NCBI RefSeq assembly: GCF_902167145.1
Contig: NW_023367146.1
Coordinates: 1 to 64,000 of the forward strand
DNA length: 64,000 nt
Reading direction: 5' to 3'
Source of the DNA: Zea mays
Taxonomy: Eukaryota > Streptophyta > Magnoliopsida > Poales > Poaceae
Shown: positions 51,801-61,766 of the stretch, in pieces
Layout: each line of letters opens with the position of its first letter
How positions within the stretch are numbered: position 1 is the stretch's first letter
The notes under the pieces: generated by a model
What the model saw: only the letters and a program-made list of their open reading frames with translations
Databases searched by the model: none
Told to the model about the DNA's origin: nothing
Program-made: the position numbers and the translations under genes

Positions 51801-54800
51801 GCCTCTAGTCAATGATCAATGGCCACACAACCCCCATTTTTGTCGAAAATAGCCATGAACGACCATTTTCAATAATATCGAAGGCTAACACCTACGAATT
51901 TTTGACCAAGAAATGGTCTCCACCAGAAATCCAAGAATGTGATCTACGACAAGGAAACATATGTGGGGTGAGGTGTATGAGCCTCTGGTCGACGATCAAT
52001 GGCCACACAACCCCCATTTTGCCGAAAATAGCCATGAATGACCATTTTCAATAATACCGAAGGCTAACACGTACGAGTTTTTAACCAAGAAATGGTTTCC
52101 ACCAGAAATCCAAGAATGTAATCTATGGCAAGGAAACATATGTGGGGTGAGGTTTATGAGCCTCTAGTCGATGATAAATGGGCACACAACCCCCATTTTT
52201 TATGAAAATAGCCATGAGCGACCTTGAAAATAGCCATGAGCGACCATTTTCAATAATACTAGAGGCTAACACCTACGGATTTTAGACCAAGAAATGGTCT
52301 CCACCAGAAATCCAAGAATGTGATCTATGGCAAGGAAACATATGTGGGGTGAGGTGTATGAGCGTCTGGTCGATGATCAATGGCCACACAACCACAATTT
52401 TTGTCGAAAATAGCCATGAACGACCATTTTCAATAATACCGAAGGCTAACACCTACGGATTTTTGACCAAGAAATGGTCTCCACCAGAAATCCAAGAATG
52501 TGATCTATGGCAAGGAAACATATGTGGGGTGAGGTGTATGAGCCTCTAGTCGATGATCAATGGCCACACAACCCCCATTTTTGTCGAAAATAGCCATGAA
52601 TGACCATTTTCAAAAATACCAAAGGCTAACACGTACGGATTTTTAACCAAGAAATGGTCTCCACCAGAAATCCAAGAATGTGATCTATGGCAAGGAAACA
52701 TATGTGGGGTGAGGTGTACGAGCCTCTGGTCGATGATTAATGGCCACACAACCCCCATTTTGCCGAAAATAGCCATGAGCGACCATTTTCAATAATATTA
52801 GAGGCTAAGACCTACGGATTTTTGACCAAGAAATGGTCTCCACCAGAAATCTAAGAATGTGATCTATGGCAAGGAAACATATGTGGGGTGAGGTGTATGA
52901 GCCTCTGGTCGATGATCAATGGCCACACAACCCCCATTTTTGTCGAAAATAGCCATGAACGACCATTTTCAATGACACTGAAGGCTAACACCTACGGATT
53001 TTTGACCAAGAAATGGTCTCCACCATAAATCCAAGAATGTGATCTATGGAAAGGAAACATATGTGTAGTGAGGTGTATGAGCCTCTGGTCGAAGATCAAT
53101 GGCCACACAACCCCCATTTTTGTCGAAAATAGCCATGAATGACCATTTTCAAAAATACCAAAGGCTAACACATTCGGATTTTTGCCCAAGAAATGGTCTC
53201 CACCAGAAATCCAAGAATGTGATCTATGGCAAGGAAACATATGTGGGGTGAGGTGTATGAGCCTCTGGTCGACGATCAATGGCCGCACAACCCCCATTTT
53301 TGTCGAAAATAGCCATGAACGACCATTTTCAATAATACCGAAGGCTAACACCTACGGATTTTTGACCAAGAAATGGTCTCCACCAGAAATCCAAGAATGT
53401 GATCTATGGCAAGGAAACATATGTGGGGTGAGGTGTATGAGCCTCTAGTCAATGATCAATGGCCACACAACCCCCATTTTTGTCGAAAATAGCCATGAAC
53501 GACCATTTTCAATAATATCGAAGGCTAACACCTACGAATTTTTGACCAAGAAATGGTCTCCACCAGAAATCCAAGAATGTGATCTACGACAAGGAAACAT
53601 ATGTGGTGTGAGGTGTATGAGCCTCTGGTCGACGATCAATGGCCACACAACCCCCATTTTGCCGAAAATAGCCATGAATGACCATTTTCAATAATACCGA
53701 AGGCTAACACGTACGAGTTTTTAACCAAGAAATGGTTTCCACCAGAAATCCAAGAATGTAATCTATGGCAAGGAAACATATGTGGGGTGAGGTTTATGAG
53801 CCTCTAGTCGATGATAAATGGCCACACAACCCCCATTTTTTATGAAAATAGCCATGAGCGACCTTGAAAATAGCCATGAGCGACCATTTTCAATAATACT
53901 AGAGGCTAACACCTACGGATTTTAGACCAAGAAATGGTCTCCACCAGAAATCCAAGAATGTGATCTATGGCAAGGACACATATGTGGGGTGAGGTGTATG
54001 AGCGTCTGGTCGATGATCAATGGCCACACAACCCCCATTTTTGTCGAAAATTGCCACGAACGACCATTTTCAATAATACCGAAGGCTAACACCTACGGAT
54101 TTTTGACCAAGAAATGGTCTCCACCAGAAATCCAAGAATGTGATCTATGGCAAGGAAACATATGTGGGGTGAGGTGTATGAGCCTCTAGTCGATGATCAA
54201 TGGCCACACAACCCCCATTTTTGTCGAAAATAGCCATGAATGACCATTTTCAAAAATACCAAAGGCTAACACGTACGGATTTTTAACCAAAAAATGGTCT
54301 CCACCAGAAATCCAAGAATGTGATCTATGGCAAGAAAACATATGTGGGGTGAGGTGTACGAGCCTCTGGTCGATGATCAATGGCCACACAACCCCCATTT
54401 TGCCGAAAATAGCCATGAGCGACCATATTCAATAATATTAGAGGCTAAGACCTACGGATTTTTGACCAAGAAATGGTCTCCACCAAAAATCCAAGAATGT
54501 GACCTATGGCAAGGAAACATATGTGGGGTGAGGTGTATGAGCCTCTGGTCGATGATCAATGGCCACACAACCCCCATTTTTGTCTAAAATAGCCATGAAC
54601 AACCATTTTCAATGACACTGAAGGCTAACACCTACGGATTTTTGACCAAGAAATGGTCTCCACCATAAATCCAAGAATGTGATCTATGGCAAGGAAACAT
54701 ATGTGTAGTGAGGTGTATGAGCCTCTGGTCGAAGATCAATGGCCAGACAACCCCCATTTTTGTCGAAAATAGCCATGAATGACCATTTTCAAAAATACCA

Positions 54801-55090
54801 AAGGCTAACACATTCGGATTTTTGCCCAAGAAATGGTCTCCACCAGAAATCCAAGAATGTGATCTATGGCAAGGAAACATATGTGGGGTGAGGTGTATGA
54901 GCCTCTGGTCGACGATCAATGGCCACACAACCCCCATTTTTGTCGAAAATAGCCATGAACGACCATTTTCAATAATACCGAAGGCTAACACCTACGGATT
55001 TTTGACCAAGAAATGGTCTCCACCAGAAATCCAAGAATGTGATCTATGGCAAGGAAACATATGTGGGGTGAGGTGTATGAGCCTCTAGTC
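48780..55090 (+). repeat. Tandem higher-order repeat, about 1640 bp x 3.85
   Basis: Units start near 48788, 50429, 52069 and 53709 with GTACGAGTTTTTAACC followed by GTAATCTATGG. Offsets are 1640 or 1641 bp. Shared markers include CCTCTAGTCAATGATC, ACACATTCGG with TTTTTGCCC, and the 21-bp internal duplication. The units differ by scattered single bases, more than the 2021-bp units do. The fourth copy is cut short at about 55085. A diverged restart follows at about 55350. Confidence 0.9.
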
Positions 55091-56779
55091 GATGATCAAT
55101 GGCCACACAACCCCCATTTTTGTCGAAAATAGCCATGAATGACCATTTTCAAAAATACCAAAGGCTAACACGTACGGATTTTTAACCAAGAAATGGTCTC
55201 CACCAGAAATCCAAGAATGTGATCTATGGCAAGGAAACATATGTGGGGTGAGGTGTACGAGCCTCTGGTCGATGATCAATGGCCACACAACCCCCATTTT
55301 GCCGAAAATAGCCATGAATGACCATTTTCAATAATACCGAAGGCTAACACGTACGAGTTTTTAACCAAGAAATGGTTTGCACCAGAAATCCAAGAATGTA
55401 ATCTATGGTGTGATCTATGGCAAGGAAACATATGTGGGGTGAGGTGTATGAGCCTCTGGTCGACAATCAATGGCCACACAACCCTAATTTTTGTCGAAAA
55501 TAGCCATGAACGACCATTTTCAATAATACCGAAGGCTAACACGTATGGATTTTCGACCAAGAAATGGTCTCCACCAGAAATCCGATAATGTGATCTATGG
55601 CAAGGAAACATATGTGAGGTGAGGTGTACGAGCCTCTGGTCGATGATCAATGGCCACACAACCCCCATTTTTGTCAAAAATAGCCATGAACGACCATTTT
55701 CAATAATACCGAAGGCTAACACCTACAGATTTTTGACCAAGAAATGGTCTGCACCATAAATCCAAGAATGTGATCTATGGCAAGTAAACATATGTGCAGT
55801 GAGGTGTATGAGCCTCTGGTCGAATATCAATGGCCCCACAACCCCCATTTTTGTCGAAAATAGCAATGAACGACCATTTTCAATAGTACCGAAGGCTAAC
55901 ACATTCCGATTTTTGACCAAGAAATGGTCTCCACCAGAAATCAAAGAATGTGATCTATGGCAAGAAAACATATGTGGGGTGAGGTTTACGAGCCTCTGGT
56001 CGATGATCAATGGCCACACAACCCCCATTTTTGTCGAAAATATCCATGAATGACCATTTTCAATAATACCGAAGGCTAACACCTACGGATTTTTGACCAA
56101 GAAATGGTCTCCACCAGAAATCCAAGAATGTGATCTATGGCAAGGAAACATATGTGGGGTGAGGTGTACGAGCCTCTGGTCGATGATCAATGGCCACACA
56201 ACCCCCATTTTGCCGAAAATAGCCATGAACGACCATTTTCAATAATACCGAAGGCTAACACGTACGAGTTTTTAACCAAGAAATGGTCTCCACCAGAAAT
56301 CCAAGAATGTGATCTATGGCAAGGAAACAGTGATCTATGGCAAGGAAACATATGTGGGGTGAGGTGTATGAGCGTCTGGTCGATAATCAATGGCCACACA
56401 ACCCCCATTTTTGTCGAAAATAGCCATGAATGACCATTTTCAATAATACCGAAGGCTAACACCTACGGATTTTTGACCAAGAAATGGTCTCCACCAGAAA
56501 TCCAAGAATGTGATCTATGGCAAGGAAACATATGTGGGGTGAGGTGTACGAGCCTCTGGTCTATGATCAATGGCCACACAACCCCCATTTTGCCGAAAAT
56601 AGCCATGAACGACCATTTTCAATAATACCGAAGGCTAACACCTACTAATTTTTGACCAAGAAATGGTCTCCACCATAAATCCAAGAATGTGATCTATGGC
56701 AAGGAAACATATGTGTAGTGAGGTGTATGAGCCTCTGGTCGAAGATCAATGGTCTCCACCAGAAATCCAAGAATGTGAT

Positions 56780-59700
56780 CTATGGCAAGGAAACATATGT
56801 GGGGTGAGGTGTACGAGCCTCTGGTCGATGATCAATGGCCACACAACCCCCATTTTTTATGAAAATAGCCATGAGCGACCATTTTCAATAATACTAGAGG
56901 CTAACTCCTACGGATTTTAGACCAAGAAATGGTCTCCACCAGAAATCCAAGAATGTGATCTATGGCAAGGAAACATATGTGGGGTGAGGTTTATGAGCCT
57001 CTAGTCGATGATAAATGGCCACACAACCCCATTTTTTATGAAAATAGCCATGAGCGACCTTGAAAATAGCCATGAGCGACCATTTTCAATAATACTAGAG
57101 GCTAACACCTATGGATTTTAGACCAAGAAATGGTCTCCACCAGAAATCCAAGAATGTGATCTATGGCTAGGAAACATATGTGGGGTGAGGTGTACGAGCC
57201 TCTGGTCGATGATCAATGGCCACACAACCCCCATTTTGCCGAAAATAGCCATGAACGACCATTTTCAATAATACCAAAGGCTAACACGTACGAGTTTTTA
57301 ACCAAGAAATGGTTTCCACCAGAAATCCAAGAATGTGATCTATGGCAAGGAAACATATGTGGTGAGGTGTATGAGCCTCTAGTCGATGATCAATGGCCAC
57401 ACAACCCCCATTTTTGTCGAAAATAGCCATGAATTACCATTTTCAAAAATACCGAAGGCTAACACATTCGGATTTTTGCCCAAGAAATGGTCTCCACCAG
57501 AAATCCAAGAATGTGATCTATGGCAAGGAAACATATGTGTAGTGAGGTGTATGAGCCTCTGGTCGAAGATCAATGGTCTCCACCAGAAATCCAAGAATGT
57601 GATCTATGGCAAGGAAACATATGTGGGGTGAGGTGTATGAGCCTCTGGTCGATGATCAATGGCCACACAACCCCCATTTTGCCGAAAATAGCCATGAATG
57701 ACCATTTTCAATAATACCGAAGGCTAACACGTACGAGTTTTTAACCAAGAAATGGTTTCCACCAGAAATCCAAGAATGTAATCTATGGCAAGGAAACATA
57801 TGTGGGGTGAGGTGTACGAGCCTCTGGTCGATGATAAATGGCCACACAACCCCCATTTTTGATGAAAATAGCCATGAACGACCATTTTCAATAATATCGA
57901 AAGCTAACACCTACGGATTTTTGACCAACAAATGGTCTCCACCAGAAATCCAAGAATGTGATCTATGGCAAGGAAACATATGTGGGGTGAGGTGTATGAG
58001 CCTCTGGTCGACGATCAATGGCCACACAACCCTAATTTTTGTCGAAAATAGCCATGAACGACCATTTTCAATGACACTGAAGGCTAACACCTACGGATTT
58101 TTGACCAAAAAATGGTCTCCACCAGAAATCCAAGAATGTGATCTATGGCAAGGAAACATATATGGGGTGAGGTGTACGAGCCTCTGGTCGATGATCAATA
58201 GCCACACAACCCCCATTTTGCCGAAAACAGCCATGAACGACCATTTTCAATAATACCGAAGGCTAACACCTACTGATTTTTGACCAAGAAATGGTCTCCA
58301 CCATAAATCCAAGAATGTGATCTATGGCAAGGAAACATATGTGTAGTGAGGTGTATGAGCCTCTGGTCGAAGATCAATGGTCTCCACCAGAAATCCAAGA
58401 ATGTGATCTATGGCAAGGAAACATATGTGGGGTGAGGTGTATGAGCCTCTGGTCGATGATCAATGGCCACACAACCCCCATTTTGCCGAAAATAGCCATG
58501 AATGACCATTTTCAATAATACCGAAGGCTAACACGTACGAGTTTTTAACCAAGAAATGGTTTCCACCAGAAATCCAAGAATGTAATCTATGGCAAGGAAA
58601 CATATGTGGGGTGAGGTGTACGAGCCTCTGGTCGATGATAAATGGCCACACAACCCCCATTTTTGATGAAAATAGCCATGAGCGACCATTTTCAATAATA
58701 CTAGAGGCTAACACCTACGGATTTTAGACCAAGAAATGGTCTCCACCAGAAATCCAAGAATGTGATCTATGGCAAGGAAACATATGTGGGGTGAGGTTTA
58801 TGAGCCTCTAGTCGATGATAAATGGCCACACAACCCCCATTTTTTATGAAAATAGCCATGAGCGACCTTGAAAATAGCCATGAGCGACCATTTTCAATAA
58901 TACTAGAGGCTACACCTACGAATTTTAGACCAAGAAATGGTCTCCACCAGAAATCCAAGAATGTGATCTATGGCTAGGAAACATATGTGGGGTGAGGTGT
59001 ACGAGCCTCTGGTCGATGATCAATGGCCACACAACCCCCATTTTGCCGAAAATAGCCATGAACGACCATTTTCAATAACACCGAAGGCTAACACGTACGA
59101 GTTTTTAACCAAGAAATGGTTTCCACCAGAAATCCAAGAATGTGATCTATGGCAAGGAAACATATGTGGTGAGGTGTATGAGCCTCTAGTCGATGATCAA
59201 TGGCCACACAACCCCCATTTTTGTCGAAAATAGCCATGAATGACCATTTTCAAAAATACCGAAGGCTAACACATTCAGATTTTTGCCCAAGAAATGGTCT
59301 CCACCAGAAATCCAAGAATGTGATCTATGGCAAGGAAACATATGTGTAGTGAGGTGTATGAGCCTCTGGTCGAAGATCAATGGTCTCCACCAGAAATCCA
59401 AGAATGTGATCTATGGCAAGGAAACATATGTGAGGTGAGGTGTATGAGCCTCTGGTCGATGATCAATGGCCACACAACCCCCATTTTGCCGAAAATAGCC
59501 ATGAACGACCATTTTCAATAATACCGAAGGCTAACACGTACGAGTTTTTAACCAAGAAATGGTTTCCACCAGAAATCCAAGAATGTAATCTATGGCAAGG
59601 AAACATATGTGGGGTGAGGTGTACGAGCCTCTGGTCGATGATAAATGGCCACACAACCCCCATTTTTTATGAAAATAGCCATGAACGACCATTTTCAATA

Positions 59701-60749
59701 ATATCGAAAGCTAACAACTATGGATTTTTGACCAACAAATGGTCTCCACCAGAAATCCAAGAATGTGATCTATGGCAAGGAAACATATGTGGGGTGAGGT
59801 GTATGAGCCTCTGGTCGACGATCAATGGCCACACAACCCTAATTTTTGTCGAAAATAGCCATGAACGACCATTTTCAATGACACTGAAGGCTAACACCTA
59901 CGGATTTTTGACCAAGAAATGGTCTCCACCAGAAATCCAAGAATGTGATCTATGGCAAGGAAACATATGTGGGGTGAGGTGTACGAGCCTCTGGTCGATG
60001 ATCAATAGCCACACAACCCCCATTTTGCCGAAAACAGCCATGAACGACCATTTTCAATAATACCGAAGGCTAACACCTACTGATTTTTGACCAAGAAATG
60101 GTCTCCACCATAAATCCAAGAATGTGATCTATGGCAAGGAAACATATGTGTAGTGAGGTGTATGAGCCTCTGGTCGAAGATCAATGGTCTCCACCAGAAA
60201 TCCAAGAATGTGATCTATGGCAAGGAAACATATGTGGGGTGAGGTGTATGAGCCTCTGGTCGATGATCAATGGCCACACAACCCCCATTTTGCCGAAAAT
60301 AGCCATGAATGACCATTTTCAATAATACCGAAGGCTAACACGTACGAGTTTTTAACCAAGAAATGGTTTCCACCAGAAATCCAAGAATGTAATCTATGGC
60401 AAGGAAACATATGTGGGGTGAGGTGTACGAGCCTCTGGTCGATGATAAATGGCCACACAACCCCCATTTTTGATGAAAATAGCCATGAGCGACCATTTTC
60501 AATAATACTAGAGGCTAACACCTACGGATTTTAGACCAAGAAATGGTCTCCACCAGAAATCCAAGAATGTGATCTATGGCAAGGAAACATATGTGGGGTG
60601 AGGTTTATGAGCCTCTAGTCGATGATAAATGGCCACACAACCCCCATTTTTTATGAAAATAGCCATGAGCGACCTTGAAAATAGCCATGAGCGACCATTT
60701 TCAATAATACTAGAGGCTACACCTACGAATTTTAGACCAAGAAATGGTC
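56780..60749 (+). repeat. Tandem higher-order repeat, 1807 bp x 2.2
   Basis: Matching sites are 1807 bp apart, for example CTATGGCTAGG at 57170/58977, CATATGTGGTGAGG at 57355/59162, and the deleted monomer GATCAATGGTCTCC at 57571/59378 and 58375/60183. The second element's LTR begins inside the last partial unit. The matching empty site is near 58927-58950. Confidence 0.9.
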
Positions 60750-61333
60750 TGTTGGGGACTTGTTCTCAAATGCTATGAATTAAGAACAAGGCAACATAAA
60801 ATGTTAAATGATACTATCCTTCGTCCGTGAAGCATTATTCCTTTGAGGATAATGGGTCTTGGACGAAGGTTGATGAGAGTATTATTACGAAGTTGAACCT
60901 TCGTAATAAACTTTCAATAAACATTGTAAAATAATGTAAAATAAAAGGTATAAAATGGATGAATGAATCACAGATGTATCATATTATATTTACTTAATAT
61001 ATTGAATCATTAAATTCAATGATACCTATGCCTTGACAAAGATTGTATTCCGAGAGATGCGATTGCAAATACCAGAATGCGTGAACAGTAACGGAATACT
61101 GTTCACTATTTATAGGCACAGGACGCAGCCTGTGAGGAATTACAAGTATGCCCCTTATAAAAACTTACAACATTGACTCAGACCTTTATGGTCTAAAAGG
61201 TCATTCTATCTTTAAGTCGGTTTGCAATGCCGAAGCTTTACAAAGAGGAACCTTCGGCTATCTTATACAAACAGCTTCATCCGAGGATCACTTCTTTCTA
61301 TAAGACCTTCGGCGACGAAGCATAGACCCAACA
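60750..61333 (+). repeat. Putative 5' LTR of the gypsy-like element
   Basis: It starts TGTTGGGG and ends CCCAACA, a 7-bp inverted terminus, giving 584 bp. It carries a TATA-like TATTTATA at 61107-61114. No second LTR is in view to confirm the right edge. The bases after it (GTAGCCCCTTTCGCGG) do not match the usual TGGTATCAGAGC primer site. The LTR could therefore end elsewhere or use another tRNA. Confidence 0.6.
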
Positions 61334-61766
61334 GTAGCCCCTTTCGCGGTGCTAGATCGTTTTTCGTAACGAGCTTGATCCGTGAAAAAAGTTTCTTAAG
61401 CTTCAGAGCGCCGAAGGTCTCAAAAACACCTTCCCTGAGCTCGTTGTCGAGAAACGATTCAACTTCCCTGCGCGTAGCGGCCCCACCTTGCAGAATTACT
61501 GTTCGGTCTCTGCGGTCCACCGTACAGCGAGTGCGAGCGGGTGTCCGCCTGGTGTAAAACTTCTGGCGCTTCGCCTTCTTACCTGCGGCACTATATAAAC
61601 AGACGAGTAGGTGTGAAGTTACCACAGCATTTACTGCTATTTGCACTGTTTTGCTGCCAAAATTTTTAACCGTCGCCGAAGCTTGTTTGTCAGAATTGTA
61701 TGAAGCTCCATCTTGAAGCCTGCTTCGGAGGAGAAAAGTATTAAAGTTTCACAAGTTCATAGTTAA
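61334..61766 (+). other. Leader between the putative LTR and the gag-like gene
   Basis: 433 bp with no convincing gene; open frames on either strand here are short. It has a second TATA box (see 61592), CTTCGG/CGAAG words, and ends in TAA directly before the ATG at 61767. Confidence 0.6.
61592..61599 (+). promoter_or_regulatory. Second TATA box upstream of the gag-like gene
   Basis: TATATAAA lies 168 bp before the start codon in a GC-rich setting (CTGCGGCAC before it). It is a better TATA match than the one in the putative LTR. It could drive the gene by itself, or mean that the LTR runs further than drawn. Confidence 0.5.

Larger units (their letters stand above)
26556..60749 (+). repeat. 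knob180 satellite, right block, forward orientation
   Basis: About 34.2 kb of forward monomers, about 190 by length, with no orientation switch that I could find. Recurrent subtypes differ at fixed places: CCTACGGATTTTTGACC or CGTACGAGTTTTTAACC at the join; TTTTTGTCGA or TTTTGCCGA; GGGGTGAGG or GTAGTGAGG after CATATGT; CAATAATACC or CAATGACACTG; CTATGGCAAGG or CTACGACAAGG; and a form with a 21-bp internal duplication. Subtypes recur in fixed order, making higher-order blocks (listed separately). Open frames here, up to 208 codons at 28031-28657, are a by-product of the 180-bp period and are not annotated as genes. Confidence 0.93.

Noticed and set aside
59440..60060. Long open frames in the satellite (up to about 208 codons, both strands) as genes
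   Set aside because: They translate the 60-codon monomer over and over, start and stop at monomer indels, and occur on both strands at once. They match no known family.
26104..60749. CRISPR array or bacterial repeat
   Set aside because: The units are contiguous monomers of about 180 bp without spacers, with plant LTR elements inserted.
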